Origin: Girardinichthys multiradiatus
Lineage: Eukaryota > Chordata > Actinopteri > Cyprinodontiformes > Goodeidae
Direction: 5' to 3'
DNA: 64,000 nucleotides
NCBI RefSeq assembly: GCF_021462225.1
Contig: NC_061797.1
Location: forward strand, 33,506,147-33,570,146
The notes under the pieces were generated by a model. The model worked only from the letters and a program-made list of their open reading frames with translations, was not told the origin of the DNA and did not search any database. Positions within the stretch are counted from its first letter, which is position 1; every line of letters begins with the position of its first letter. Below are positions 1 through 13,629 of the stretch, piece after piece. The translations under genes and the position numbers were made by a program.

Positions 1-2170
1 TGGAGTCAAAGAGCATGTGCAAGGAATATAAAACCATAAATGAAGCATGCTACGATGGACAGGGAAGGTGCTCTTCTGGACGTTTTGTGGGCGCATTTCT
101 GCATTTATAAAAATATCAGCTAAAATATAACTATCCCCACAAGTCACAACTCTTTGGTCATATCTGTTATGTGTGTTTCTGTCTCAAATAAATTAAAACA
201 TGACACAGAAGTTACAGGCATGACATCATCGCTTATTACAACAAACACTATGATAAAGAAGAAAAAGAGTCATTTCTGTGAAAACTGCAAATTGGGTTTC
301 AGTATACAGTTACTGCAATCTAAATCATTACAACTTTTTATTTTTCAGCTGACAAGCTTGCATTCTACGCAGAATTTAGAGAACTGTTTAAAAATCAGAA
401 GTGGCCTTTTTAAATGTCATGTTTACCCTTGTCAATGCACCTCTGATATGGAGTCAAAATGACTCCCTGTGGTGGTTCTAGGGGGTAATAGAGTTGGTTA
501 GTCTGATGCCTGCGTGCAAATAGCACAAGCTGCATTTCAAATTTAAATTGATGGGTTTCCAGTTGATGTTCTTGTCAAACTGGTTCGAATTAAATATGTC
601 AGTATGTATTGTAACTAAAAAGTTTAAACATTTCTGGATTTGTACAGGCAAGGATAAAAAGCCTTGAAAAAGAATTTATATCACCTGAACTTTCATTAGT
701 GACAGAGTAAAGATAATTAAACATTAGCTAATCCTTAGCTCTCATTGCAGAGTATACACCAACATTTTGTTGAAAGATTTTGAGTGCATATCAGAAAAGT
801 AATTTTTTTTTAATGTTTGAAAACCTTGCATCATTTTCTTTCTGCTTTAGAAATATGCACTACTTTGTGTTGGACTCATAAAATACATAAAAATGTGTGG
901 TTGTAACATGAGAAATGAAGAAATGTTCAACAGGTATGAACACCTTTCCATGTCCCTGTCTAAAGGAAGCAAACACCTTTACACAAATGCCACCCTACAA
1001 CAATATTCACCATGAAATACTCTACACTGGCCAAATGTTGTTTTCACTTGAGCAACTTGGCAGAGACATTAGTGAGAAATAGTCTGAACAACGGTACAAA
1101 TTTAGCTTCTAACCAATTTAGATTTCATGTTACCCATTTTACTGCAAAAGCAAAATGCTAAAGATGCTGTAAAAGTGTGTGTATATTTTTCAAGTCATGG
1201 TCTCAGAATCAAAGTCATTCAAACCTGCTCTCTCAATGTTTCCTGTAGCTATACAAAAGCAAATGGCAATACTAAAGAAACAATATTAAAGAAAGAAAAC
1301 TGTGGTTGTATGTCAAGGAAACTGAGCATTCAGAATAAAACTAAAAAGAACCTGAACATTTTCTGAGAAAAAGCAAAAAAAAAGAAAAGAAGAGAAGAGA
1401 AAGCCCTCCAACTGGTCTTTCCTGCCTCAAAAGGAGGATTAAGTTTCTTTTTCTTTACTCCTTCTCTCCACGGGGGTGGGGGGGGGAGTTAAGAGGAGAA
1501 AGAAAATAGCTTCACGTAAAAAAAACAAAAAACAACAAAAAGGCATAAACAATAAAAGAAATGAGCCATGTGCTTAACAACTTCATAATGTAAGCAAAGA
1601 TAACAATGTACAGCTGCGGAAAAAAGCTGGGGAAAGCTTTTGCACCTGATTGCTACATATGGTTGAACAAACTGCTTTTTCAGCAAAAGACTTTAATTTG
1701 GATCTGATGAAGTAACATCAAATATAGCAAAAAAGAAGGCCACTGTGCAGTACTTAAGCTGTTTCTCACAAGTTTGAATTACTGAAAAATGAACTGAATA
1801 GTGTTAAAATTGTACTACCGCATGCTACAGCATATTTAATTTTGTATAAAACAAAACACAATGTACAATAATTCTATTTATAGCCTGCTTAGTTTTTTCA
1901 TCCAGGTTTTAAATTGTCTTAGATGCTCTGGCTTAGTTAATAGATATCTATAATTCATTTTATTTTCTTCAATTCTTCCATAACTACTTTTCTTCCTCCC
2001 GTGCTGCATTCATATTAACATGCTTGTGTGATGATAGAGGTAGAGATAACCAGGAAATTTGACCCTCTGCAAGGTTTTGTTGCAAACCACAGGACGAGCA
2101 AGGAGCAGCTAAAGAGATGACACCCCAGAGCTACTGATGAGCTATGGAAGCAAATCGTTACCATATTTCA
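1..2170. other. Non-coding AT-rich DNA, probably fzd3 intron or downstream
   Basis: No reading frame here resembles a known protein. The stretch is AT-rich, with a poly-A/GA-rich patch near 1370-1410 and a short G-run near 1475. Because the first coding exon of fzd3 lies to the right on the minus strand, this is most simply part of its first coding intron. That placement is inference. Confidence 0.5.
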
Positions 2171-2680
2171 AATGAAAAAGCATGTTCAGAAATGCTTTTT
2201 CATTTTAAGAATGTGGCTGCATTATTTGACTCATAAATGAAATTAGTAATCAAAAATTCTATTTGCATTTTAATTTTCTTCTTCAAGACTGCTCATTCTT
2301 TCACTTAATTAAAATGAAAAAGACATTTGAGATTTATTTTTCAAAATATGCCCCAGCAAATAGATACCAAAATTCAATTTGAAATGTAAAATTTGAAAAT
2401 GAAAAAGCATTTCCAGAAATGCTTTTTCATTTTAAGAATGTGGCTGCATTATTTGACCCATAAATAAAATTAGTAATCAATCATCCTATTTGCATTTTCT
2501 TCTTCACGACTGCACATTTTATGCCATAATCAAAAAGAAAACAAAGCAGACATTGCTTTTTCGTTTTCGTGGTCTGCCCGCAAAGTAGTGCCCAGAACTT
2601 GAAAACGAAAAAGCATTCCGAGGTGCGGGCGCGGAAGAGTGACGTCAGCAGCCGCTCTTCCTCAGCTCCCAGCTCACCGA
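2171..2680. repeat. Tandem array of a ~227-bp unit with palindromic cores
   Basis: A segment starting at 2171 recurs almost unchanged at 2398 (offset 227 bp), including the palindromic core GAAAAAGCAT...ATGCTTTTTC followed by TTTTAAGAATGTGGCTGCAT. A third, more diverged and GC-richer version of the unit follows from about 2536 (GCTTTTTCGTTTTCG and GAAAACGAAAAAGCATTCC near 2601). The inverted cores could fold into hairpins. I do not recognise the family; it may be a decayed non-autonomous DNA transposon that duplicated in tandem. Confidence 0.7.
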
Positions 2681-2743
2681 GCTACCCATCTTGTTCGGTA
2701 GGGGGTGCTGTGCACATCTGCATTGCATTACATTGCATACGTG

Positions 2744-3011
2744 CCGAAAGATTTGGACTGCAGGCTGGCCATTTCACTACCCGGATCCTTCTCCTACGTA
2801 GCCATAATGTTGTGATTGCTGCAGAATGTGGTCTGGCATCATCTTGTTGGAAAATGCAGGGTCTTCCCTGAAAGAAATGACATCTAGATGGGAGCATATG
2901 TTGTTCTAGAACCTGGAATGGCATTAATGGTGCATGTCTGCCATTCCAGACATGCAAGCCGCCCATGCCACAAGCACTCATGCAACCACATACCATCAGT
3001 GATGCAGGCTT
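2744..3011 (-). pseudogene. Tc1-like transposase fragment
   Basis: The minus-strand translation contains successive Tc1 transposase landmarks. These are a block SLMVCGCMSACGMGGLH (usually VWGCIS...), then LEQHMLPSR, then IFQQDDARPHSA with the second catalytic aspartate, then WPACSPNLS just before the third catalytic residue. The N-terminal DNA-binding part and the C-terminal end are missing, so this is a dead fragment. It directly adjoins the tandem array at 2171-2680, which may be part of the same old element or its insertion target. Confidence 0.8.
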
Positions 3012-6000
3012 CTGAACGGAGCATTGATAACTTGAAACGGAATTGAAAAATCTGAACAGACTGAAGACAGCATCTACATATATCAACGCAGGATCTGGAG
3101 GAACTATATTCTAATTTTCTAGACTTTCAGAGACTCCCAATACACAACAAAATGCTTAAAAAGTGGATTTTGCATGATATGTCCTCTTTCATTATAAATT
3201 AAATATCAACCAGATAATCTCATAAAATTTACATTAAATTCAAAAATACCAGTCATTTGAAAGTTGCATGGGAATGTTACTGCCTCTATAATCCCATTTT
3301 AAATTAAGGATAAAACAAAAGGTGATTCTTTGGAGTTGACAACTGAGTCCTACTTTTGTTTGCTTCCAGTTCAAGCTCATATTTGACATTCTGAATATTC
3401 CAACTTTTTTATTGTGTTGATACATAACGGATTTTTTCATGAAGTAGTAGCACTTTATACATATATTCGATATTTTAAGGTGTGAAGCTAGGTTTGCATT
3501 TGTGTTGATAAAATGAGAATGAGATCTATTGTACATAAATAACTTTTTGGAGGAGAATTAGTTGATTAGTCTGTTTTTTTTGTATACGTGTTATTTGGTG
3601 GGGGATGGGTGTCAGAATGTGGGCTCAAAAGTGCGGGAGGGGGAACAAAAGCTGAGGAGTGGGGAGGAATTGAAAGAAAAAAAAAGAAACGGCACTTTCT
3701 CGGAGGATTAGAGAGTCAAATGCATTTCAAGGACTGCTTGGTGTGCGAGAACCTCACACTTCCTATAACAGTGGTCAGCTTTGTGTTGTGGTCACATTAA
3801 GTTGACAGGCTTTTGTGTTCAACCCTGGAAAGACACAGGTCTTAAACTGGCACCAATCCACCCATTTTAATCAGTGTTCTGCTGCCCAGCTGTAAAATCT
3901 ATCACGTTAAACTGTCATACTTTCTGAAAGTTTTCAGTGACTGGTTACTTTTTTCCCCCTGATTAAAACTTGTGACAACAACCACATATTTAAAACATTT
4001 CTTGGGATAAAAATCCACAGGGCCGCTAAAAACCAGGAATAATAAAGTTTAAAAATTGAGAATTTCTATTCCTGAGTTGAAATCTGGAGAAATTTTGTTT
4101 TGTAAACCTTGCACAAGTCTATCTGGGCACATCCCCTTTCTTCTAGTTACATCTCTGTCTCAACTCACTCTTAAATCAGTGGTTTAGAGCCTGCAGCACA
4201 AATGCTGCCAAACCATATCAGCTACTTCCATTTCCTAGCTTCTGCATATTATCCCAGCAACATCCTGTCTCCACTGGCTATGAGGGCTAAACCCTTTATT
4301 CTTTCTCCTGCAGCAGACGCAATAATACCACTGTTTCTCCATCTCGCCTCCCCACTCTAACAGCATCCTGCTGTAATGCATTACAGCCAATTTAGATTCT
4401 CTTGCCCTCTCTGCAGTGTTAATAAAGTGTATTGTTACAGCTCACAGTTATATAACAGTTATATGATGTCTCCATATCTCTCTTCTTGCACCACCCACAT
4501 CCCATTTAATGCATTTTTATTATGTATTTATTATCAGATGTGCCTTCCTGTTTGCTTGTGGTGAACTGCACATATTCTGATGGTCTCCCCTTAATCTCAG
4601 AGGACAGTTAAGAAAGGGGCACGATTATCTCAGTCTTACTCCCTTTGGAACATTTGTTCGTTTATCCATGTCTATCCAACATTCAGTCAGGGGGACTCAA
4701 CAAAGCTGTTAATAGCATTCCTCTTCATGCTCACGTCCCCTCCTCCTCTCCTCCCATCTTCTTTCTCCTGTATTCAGCTCTTTTTTCTTTGCTTCCCATT
4801 TACTCGTCACAATTATACTGACATGTATTTGTCCACCTTTTCCTTTTTTCTCCTTCTAACACCAGCATTCATTGACTTCCTTCACTTTGCTAATCTGTCA
4901 TTTTATGTAGGGCAGAAACTAGGAAGCCATAATAAAACATTCTCTGTTTTATTTGTCAAATTATTTTCAAGACAATCTGCAACCAGTTTGAGCTTTCTTG
5001 AAAAAATTAGAATGATTTACAATCCAACAGGCTGTCTCCTCCTCATTTTGTTACATAGAGTATTTTAAGTAATTTAAGGCCTGGTAACATCAGTAAATAA
5101 CACAAAGACTGCATTTCTTTACTCATCCTCTGACAGTCTACACACATTTGAGATGTCTTCCAAGATTCAGGATCTGGAGCCTCCAAGGTTAGAGTAACAA
5201 CTGCTTAATCGAGTCTTATCTTGCAACAAAGACGGAAAAAGATATTTCTGCATCGTTAGTCCACTTCTATCATGGCGAAGGTCTGAGAAGATGTTAACAA
5301 ATAATTACATGGGAAAAAAAACAACAACTATACTACTTAAATAAAATAAAATTATACATTTATTGTACCAACTACTGTATTTACCAATTAAAATATAAAA
5401 TAAATGCGTTAGATGGTAAATTAAAAATTTTTTTAAATTATGTTTTATTTACAAAAGCATATTTTATTCTCCGTTAAAATGGTGTCAGTCATTTGGCAAC
5501 TCTGCTCTTGTCAATACATTAGGTGAGATGTTCTAGAAATTAATGAAACAAATGTTAGTCTATTTGAAGAACAGGAACCAGAAAGTAATGATATGGTTTT
5601 AACATTCAAGCAACAATTTTGTTATTATAAATTTTACATTTGAATTTAATAAAATTTTTGGCACACTTAAACTATAATGAACACAATGTCTTATTAAATG
5701 TACTTATTTTGAATTCTATTTGAACACTAATATTTACTGATTTCTTATTTTTTTCTTATTACATCTGTAAAGCATCTGCCAAAACTGCTTCAGCATAAAC
5801 TGAAAATTATTCTGCTGCTGACTTTAAAATAATAGAAAAATAAATCTAATAAAATAAAAACAAATTCTCTCTCCCTCAGAACAAAAACTCTATTAACAGA
5901 CAAAATGGTCGGTTGAATGAATTATGGGAGGAAGAGGTCAAAGGAGCGTCAGATGTCTTGATGTTATTATCCACGCTAAGAAGAGGCTAATGTGGTAATC

Positions 6001-8316
6001 TGTGACAGAGCCTGAAATTTTTTGAAACTGTATCTATGATGATTCAGTCACTCTGCCTTTGCAAGACAACAATAAACAGAGCAAAAAATTGGGGGGTGAC
6101 CTTTCCAGACCGCTATGTCTTCATGTTTCTAAAAGCAAAAGGCAAATATAACTTCAGCAACTAAATAACTTGGTTTCAATAACATCTCTTCCTTGTAAAT
6201 GCAGTGCTTTCTGTCTGGGTTTATTCCAGAACATGGCACACATCATCCAATTTTCCTCTCCCACTCACCCCTGCTGTCCTCCCTCCCTTCCTCTCCATCC
6301 TTCACTGCCTATTTAACTACCATGGCAACAGGTGATGTGAAGACTCGCTCATGGCCAAGCCTTATTCAGGATAACAGACAAAAACATTCACTCGCACGCA
6401 TTGTAGCAGGGTTCCTTTAATGGGCGAATAATCTCAAAATGTACAGAGGGGGCTCAACACATGAGATGACACAGAAAGTGTGAAAGCGGGAAGAAAAGAA
6501 TTGGATGAGCATGGGACAGGAAGGTCAAATGGAAGTGATAGAGACAGAGAACAGAGTGCGACAACAAAGCTGAATCAGATCGCCCAAGCACAATTTAACC
6601 ATCCAATCCTTCTCCTCACCTCTCATATGTCCTATATTCTATAGAGAAAAACAATAGGACCCGTTTTATGACCTTTTTCCTAATTTGGAATAAACTAGAT
6701 AAAATGGCAATTTACCCATTTATCTATTCATTAAACAAGCAAGCCTCAGTAGTACATAGACGAATTGGACACAACAGCAGCTTCTTCTAACGCTTGGCCA
6801 TACACTAGTGTGGGATAGCATAACTTTCTTCAACCAGCGTTTGTTACAAGTCAGCCAGTGGGATTATCTGAATAACTCTGGCATAATTAACAAGCCCTAT
6901 CTGATCCCACTAGTATCTAATGATCCACTCCCACATTTTGGAGGTGGTCTCAGAAAAACTCCACACTGTGGGGGTCAGCATTGACACCTTGGAGGATACA
7001 AAATGTGATCCCTAGTGAAGATGTGGGATTGGCACTGTTTGCAGAATCAGATCTAGATGTAATGAGATGGCTTTCAGTGACGACAAGCCTCATTTTTCCA
7101 GTGAAGAAAATGTTCTCCCACACCGTCACACCGCTTCCACCAAAAAGCTGTTTGGTATTGGCAGCCAGGACTTGGCAAGTTTTTCCATGGGCACAACCCA
7201 CATACTTAACTCTGCTGCTCAACTCTCAAGTGCATTTTACTTACCAAGTGGCAATATTTAAAAAGGGAAATAAAGTGTCTTTCCAGTGGGATAAGATTTA
7301 TTGTCAAGAAGCATCTCCACAGAAGGTTGAATGAACACAAAGGGGACATGTAATCCAGTAGTGTGATTTGTTTTCTGCAATGCTTAATTTTTATTTCAGA
7401 GCTTCTTCATGTAACAAAAAAAAAAAAGTGTAACATAACTACACATTTATTAACCTACTCTACAGGAAGGTAGCTGGAATATCACCCATTTACATTCTAC
7501 AAATTAGCCATTCTCTCTTGGTGCTGATTTGGACCCCTAAGAGCATTTATGATGGAGCTATTTTTGGAGAATTGGGTGGCATGTGGTTTGAGAAGTGCAC
7601 AATTAGGAGTACACGAGCTTTTAAAGCCAACGCTGGTCCTGATTTGTAGTATGCTGAAAATGTTAGAGCTACACTGTGTTTAGTGGCTTTGCGTGAGAAA
7701 GAGATCAATGACTGGTGACTGTGTGTATATTTGTGTGCATGTTGGTGTTAATGGGATTAGCACAAAGGTTTATACATCTCTCACTGGCCACAAACACACA
7801 CACTTCATATTCCAGGTCATGGGTTCAGATTAAGACCATATGACATGGGTAACTTATATTGACAGCAACCTGAATGAATAAAGTTTTCTGGTACAGATCC
7901 TGCTTTTAGACATAGTTTAGATTATTTTGATTGCACTGAAGTTGAGGCCATTTTATAGGTTTAATGTGAAGGCCTCAACATGCCTCTCTGTCTGTATGTG
8001 AAGTTGGCTGAAATAATTATAGAATTAGGTGTTCCAATAGGACAATGATATGAATGACTAAGGACATATTAGGCTTCTAGAATGGGCTTTCTAAAAGTCC
8101 AAACTTCAGCCATATAGAAATTGGTAGACTATACCTAAAAACCAGTGCAGTCAATGGATACACTAATTTCAACAAACTATAAATTTCTGCCAAGCAGAGC
8201 AGATAAATACTTGGCCAGAGTAATACCAGACGTTTGTTGACAACTACAAAAAAAGTTGTAGTATTTAGAAAGGTCAAGAATGAAATGTGCTTCAACACAC
8301 TTACATGTACCATATA
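3012..8316. other. Non-coding DNA, fzd3 intron or intergenic
   Basis: No convincing exon was found on either strand. Notable only for base composition: pyrimidine-rich around 4700-4860 and very AT-rich around 5300-5900. The reading frames at 6950-7334 are open on both strands but match nothing I know and lack codon-like character. They could be a decayed repeat. Confidence 0.5.
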
Positions 8317-9584
8317 CAGGGGTTGGACAATGAAACTGAAACACCTGTCATTTTAGTGTGGGAGGTTTCATGGCTAAATTGGACCAGCCTGGTAGCCAGT
8401 CTTCATTGATTGCACATTGCACCAGTAAGAGCAGAGTGTGAAGGTTCAATTAACAGGGTAAGAGCACAGTTTTGCTCAAAATATTGAAATGCACACAACA
8501 TTATGGGTGACATACCAGAGTTCAAAAGAGGACAAATTGTTGGTGCACGTCTTGCTGGCGCATCTGTGACCAAGACAGCAAGTCTTTGTGATGTATCAAG
8601 AGCCACGGTATCCAGGGTAATGTCAGCATACCACCAAGAAGGACGAACCACATCCAACAGGATTAACTGTGGACGCAAGAGGAAGCTGTCTGAAAGGGAT
8701 GTTCGGGTGCTAACCCGGATTGTATCCAAAAAACATAAAACCACGGCTGCCCAAATCACAGCAGAATTAAATGTGCACCTCAACTCTCCTGTTTCCACCA
8801 GAACTGTCCGTCGGGAGCTCCACAGGGTCAATATACACGGCCGGGCTGCTATAGCCAAACCTTTGGTCACTCATGCCAATGCCAAACGTCGGTTTCAATG
8901 GTGCAAGGAGCGCAAATATTGGGCTGTGGACAATGTGAAACATGTATTGTTCTCTGATGAGTCCACCTTTACTGTTTTCCCCACATCCGGGAGAGTCACG
9001 GTGTGGAGAAGCCCCAAAGAAGCGTACCACCCAGACTGTTGCATGCCCAGAGTGAAGCATGGGGGTGGATCAGTGATGGTTTGTGCTGCCATATCATAGC
9101 ATTCCCTTGGCCCAATACTTGTGCTAGATGGGCACGTCACTGCCAAGGACTACCGAACCATTCTTGAGGACCATGTGCATCCAAAGATTCAAGCATTGTA
9201 TCCTGAAGGTGGTGCAGTGTATCAGGATGACAATGCACCAATACACAGCAAGACTGGTGAAAGATTGGTTTGATGAACATGAAAGTGAAGTTGAACATCT
9301 CCCATGGCCTGCACAGTCACCAGATCTAACTATTATTGAGCCACTTTGGGGTGTTTTGGAGGAGCGAGTCAGGAAACGTTTTCCTCCACCAGTATCACGT
9401 AGTGACCTGGCTACTATCCTGCAAGAAGAATGGCTTAAAATCCCTCTGACCACTGTGCAGGACTTGTATATGTCATCCCCAAGACGAATTGACGCTGTAT
9501 TGGCCGCAAAAGGAGGCCCTACACCATACTAATAAATTATTGTGGTCTGAAACCAGGTGTTTCAGTATCATTGTTCAACCCCTG
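8317..9584 (+). mobile_element. Tc1-like DNA transposon, complete but inactive
   Basis: The element begins CAGGGGTTGGACAATGAAAC and ends with the near-perfect inverse (reverse complement CAGGGGTTGAACAATGATAC), giving terminal inverted repeats of roughly 30 bp. The left flank is the TA expected from Tc1/mariner integration (8315-8316); the right flank reads CA, so one target-site copy has probably mutated. The 1268-bp length is normal for a Tc1 element with short inverted repeats. It encodes one transposase, which is broken in two places. It belongs to a different subfamily from the element at 57306, which has ~190-200-bp inverted repeats. Confidence 0.93.
8503..9532 (+). pseudogene. Tc1 transposase with one stop and one frameshift
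   Basis: A DDE transposase that would excise and reinsert the surrounding element at TA sites in the nucleus. The N-terminus (MGDIPEFKRGQIVGARLAG) starts a paired-like helix-turn-helix DNA-binding region with a KRKLSERD linker. The catalytic core shows all three acidic residues: D in LFSDEST, D in YQDDNAPIH and E in IIEPLW. The frame is interrupted by TAG at 9097-9099, where related proteins have tryptophan (TGG to TAG). It is interrupted again by a small indel near 9244-9250, after which the protein continues in another frame to the stop at 9530-9532. It cannot make active transposase as it stands. The start at 8503 is the first ATG in frame with family-like sequence. Confidence 0.93.
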
Positions 9585-9884
9585 CATGTTTTCAATAGTC
9601 AAGCATTTCTGTTTTGTTGCAACACCTTCCTGTAGGGGCCATCTGCTGAATTTGTGCTGTTAACTCTTTCTATAGATTATACAGACCATGTCTTTCTGCA
9701 TTTAATCCCGTCTCTCCTAGACAAAGCAATTGAAGGAGCTATTGCTGCAACTAACTATCCTACAGAATCTACAACTGGCTCAGAGCTTATTTGTTAAGAT
9801 GTGTTTCTCTCCCATATGAAGCCACTAAACTAAGCTACTACTGCTATTAACCATTTACTTTGTCTTCAACATAGTTTGTAACAG

Positions 9885-10275
9885 CAGGTGGCTGCTCGCA
9901 CTGAACCAGGTTCAGCAGGAGGTTTCTTCCCGTTAAAGAGGTGTTCTCTGCTCCTCTGTCGCTACACGGATGCCATTAGTGATTGCTGCAAAGTTAATCA
10001 CTTCACGCAACTGAATGTCCACTGCTGGTACAGGACGGGATATTGCTGCGAAGTCTGTCACTTGATGCAATCTACTGGGTTACCTTAGCTAGCGGACTTG
10101 TCACCAATCGGCATAAGAAACTGAACTTAACTGGATTTAATTGGAAAATACGTTATTGACTTAATCTGTCCATATGATTGGATTGTCTATATTCATGTGT
10201 ATATACTGGATCAGTTTCTGTGATTTGAGACATTTGTTGTGAAACCGCGTTGTATACACAAACTGCAATGAACTG
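9885..10275 (+). repeat. Dispersed teleost repeat, copy 1
   Basis: Contains GCAGGAGGTTTCTTCCCGTT, CTGTCGCTACACGGATGCC, TTGATGCAATCTACTGGGTT and a 3' part GAGACATTTGTTGTGAAACC followed by an AACTG-rich tail. The same landmarks recur in reverse orientation at 17885-18115 and 61440-61790, and the 3' part resembles 26885-27212. I recognise it as a common interspersed fish repeat but cannot name the family with certainty. Confidence 0.65.
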
Positions 10276-11868
10276 ATGTTAACATGACATTCATCACAAT
10301 GGCACCGAGTTTAAGGTGTAACACCACCTCACATGGAAGCTAACTAAACTATATTTACCTCATCCTTTGCAGCAGTATTTTTCAAGAGCTCTCTTCAAAT
10401 CTCATTCAGGCATTGTGGAGCTGTATAAGAGGAGGTGGCCGCTATGTAGATGGGAGCAGTCTGCCAAAAAGCAGCACCAGGCAGCGCCTTTGTTCTGTTC
10501 ATAAATAAATGATTGCTTCATTTGGGCTGGCAGCTTCAATAGACTGTCAGAATAAGCAGGATAATCAAGAGCTCAGCTGAAATAAACAGGAACTTTTAAA
10601 CTGAATGAGGATCTGTCTGTCTGCAGAGTGAATAGGGTAATGAGCCTCTTCAGATGCAAGTAAAACGCAGCATTGCCCTGTGTGCATGCACATACCCACA
10701 GCGTAGACCTAACCCTGCAATCCCACACACACTCTTTCATATTCACATACACACACAGAACAAAAGAGTACAATTGAACACAACAAGCAAAAACTGGCAC
10801 GCATACACATGTTCTGATTTAAAGGAACTGCAAGGCCCAGGGTGGCCTTTCATAAACAAAGTAGTCTTACTTTGAAAGACAGGACCCCATGATGAGAGAA
10901 ACTCAAACAGCAGAGACAGTAGAGTCTACAGACATTACACAACCTGTCACTCTGTCAGTATTTCTTTCTGTTAAGCTCCTGACATTCCCTTTCCGGACCC
11001 CCCTCATTCTTTTTTTTTTTTTTAAACCAACTTTTCTGCCTTCTTTTGTAACCCTAACAGATTATTATTCCTTCTGCCTCTACAAATAATTAACCAATAT
11101 TTGCTTTTTTTTAGCATTTGCTACTTTTTATCTAAGTAAATTTTGTACTAGACTTTAACAATGCCAAGATTTTAAATATATTATTTCAGCCATTTCAAAT
11201 AAAGCAATAGGCATTAATGTCATGCCTGAAGATTCTGCATCAGAGTTGTGACTTTCTGAGAAAGTTTCAGATTTGCTGATAAAACATTTTTATAGATGCA
11301 GAAACACAACCACATTCGTAATGTCCAGTGTTGGGTTGGAGAAATAAACAGAAAATGACCAGCTTTCCATGCCCTGAATTTGCCTGTTTATATTCTGGTC
11401 ACTTGCCAGTTTACTCCACTGTCTCAACTCTTATTTGCTTATTGGATTTTAGGATTGCTTTGTGTGGTGCCAAGGACATGGTCAGAGTACAATAATGTGT
11501 AGAGTTTAGTGATGACATTACGTTGGGTCATAAAAAGCCATTAAGTTGCAGAAGTTAACCAGTGAGTTTGCTGCACCAACAGTATCTAATTCTGTTTAAT
11601 TTTGTTTATCATGTTAGTCAAGGTGCCTGTCAGTTTTGCACAACGTGGTTACCCTAGAAACATCGAAATGCAACAGTGCAGCTATGTCGGCCCCACCGTA
11701 CCCCTGGGTTTAAAATGTCTCCCCTCTGTGGTTCTAGAGATGTTTAAACAGTTGTTTTAGTTTTTACATAAGAGTCATGGAGGGTGCAGTTTACTTAGAT
11801 GACCATGTGAACCTGATCTAAATGCATTTATGTTGAGATCGGGTTGCAATAAAACTACCTTTCCATTA

Positions 11869-11893
11869 AGAGAGACAGAGAGAGAGAGAGAGA
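11869..11893. repeat. (AG)n microsatellite
   Basis: About 12 AG units with one C interruption (AGAGAGACAGAGAG...). Confidence 0.9.
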
Positions 11894-12012
11894 TTGTGGG
11901 CAGAGGCATTTAAATAAATTGTAAAATACTTATTTTAATGTGAAACAAAGTTAGCTAAACAAACCTGCATTAAATTAAAAATGTGAAACACCTCGTGATG
12001 CCAACTCTCATT

Positions 12013-12060
12013 GGAGTTAGTAGGTTTGCAGACCCTGGAGTTAGTAGGTTTGCAGACTCT
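12013..12060. repeat. 24-bp unit repeated twice in tandem
   Basis: GGAGTTAGTAGGTTTGCAGA followed by CCCT occurs at 12013-12036 and again, with one substitution, at 12037-12060. It looks like a simple slippage or duplication product. Confidence 0.9.
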
Positions 12061-13629
12061 GGCTGTGGTAAACTCTGCTACGTTGGTGATGAACACTCAT
12101 TGAGTCAAACATCCAAATCTGTGTTTCAAACACGCAAAGTTTAGATAATGTCACGATAACTAATCCTCAGGGAACTGACATGCTGAAGCAGATGGACAGC
12201 AAGGAATACATTCTTATTTTATCAGTCACGTAAAGTGGCATGCAAACAAAAACAAAACCTTAAAAATTATGTCCATTAGATGTACAATTTATTTTTCTGA
12301 CTTCTCCTCCCCCCTTAATTAGCCTCTCTTCGCCCTCTCTACTCAGGTTTAATTGACTATTCTAGCAGATGGGGTGGTCGCTGGTGTGGGAATCAATGTC
12401 ATCATTGTGGAGCTGAGAGAGAGATTAGCAGCTAGTTTGCACTAGTGAGCAATGACAGCTGGGACCATAACCCTGCCCAGCATCTACCACACAGAGGAAG
12501 TAGCAGCATCCACTTTTTCACCCTGGCTAAATAATTTTACACAAGGAACAATATTTTTAGAGCTTGTAACCTTTACACTGAATAAATTCAACTACATTTG
12601 GATTACTCAGTTACAGATGATATTTTTACTTTAGCTACACTAGACACTGAAAATGTAGAGGTAGAATCTCTAGAAAAACAGAAGGCTCAGCAACAGCACA
12701 AAAAAGCAAACTGTTTGGATACATCAACAAAAATAACAGTGGCTGACAAGAATGATTTCCAAGACACGCAGGTTGTCACTGAAGCAGTGCAACCGACCCA
12801 AACAATGACTGCAACAGCTTCAAAAAACAACTCCACTTTGAGAGAGGCAACCAACTTTATTCTTATTTAGATATTTTACCAACCTCCAAAACATGTTGCT
12901 AAAATAATAAAATCCCATAGTCCTTTGGTAAAATAAAAACACTTTTGAACTTTGATGGCTTGTTCCAATTTAATGCTTCTTACATGAGGCTGAACTTTTA
13001 AGAAAACAATATTTAGGGCCTTTAACCATGACATTAACAGGTTTAAAATTGTTTTATATTTACAAAGTCTACAGTTTAGTCAGGCTTTAAATATGTAAGC
13101 TACAAATATCATGACTGCAAAACTAATTATGCAATAAATATTCAGTTTTCACTCTTATCTAGTACCTGTTCTATTAAGTGAGTGACATGTTTCCATGAAA
13201 TCTCTAGAGATGGTCAATCTTTAAAAAAAAACAACACACACACGCCTAAAACATTAAGCTGAGAACTTGATTTGGAAGAAGCAAGAGGATAAAGTCTACT
13301 GATAAATATTTTGCCAATTATTATGACAAATTAAGTACAAGAATTTTGCCATGCTTCGACACTGCAGGTAGTAACCTTGTACGATACCAACAAAGACAGC
13401 TAGTTTTTAAAAGCACAGAGATGACTGACGAATATCAGCCACAGTTAAAATCTGATATTTACAAACATTACAATGACTAATAACTTTTTTCCTCACTGTA
13501 CAACATTTAATTAAACTGAACATTTCCTTTTTTATGTTCTTCAATTAAGAGGTTTAAATGTATTTCCGTAGTATATGATGGAAGTGGCTTTAAAATGTAT
13601 GTTTTGGGTCAAACATTTTGAGTTTCCTT

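Larger units (their letters stand above)
10276..13629. other. Non-coding DNA with minor simple repeats
   Basis: No exon recognised. A 90-residue open frame at 12598-12870 (plus strand) begins MDYSVTDDIFTLATLDTENV, is rich in Gln, Lys and Thr, and resembles no family I know. It has no splice context and is probably chance. The stretch also contains a GA microsatellite and a short tandem duplication, listed separately. Confidence 0.5.

Noticed and set aside
6950..7334. Overlapping open frames on both strands, about 90-117 codons
   Set aside because: Neither translation shows a domain or exon-like borders; open frames on both strands suggest composition rather than coding.
12598..12870. 90-codon open frame, Gln/Lys/Thr-rich, possible small gene
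   Set aside because: No similarity to a known family, no splice or promoter context, and AT-rich surroundings; chance open frame is more likely.
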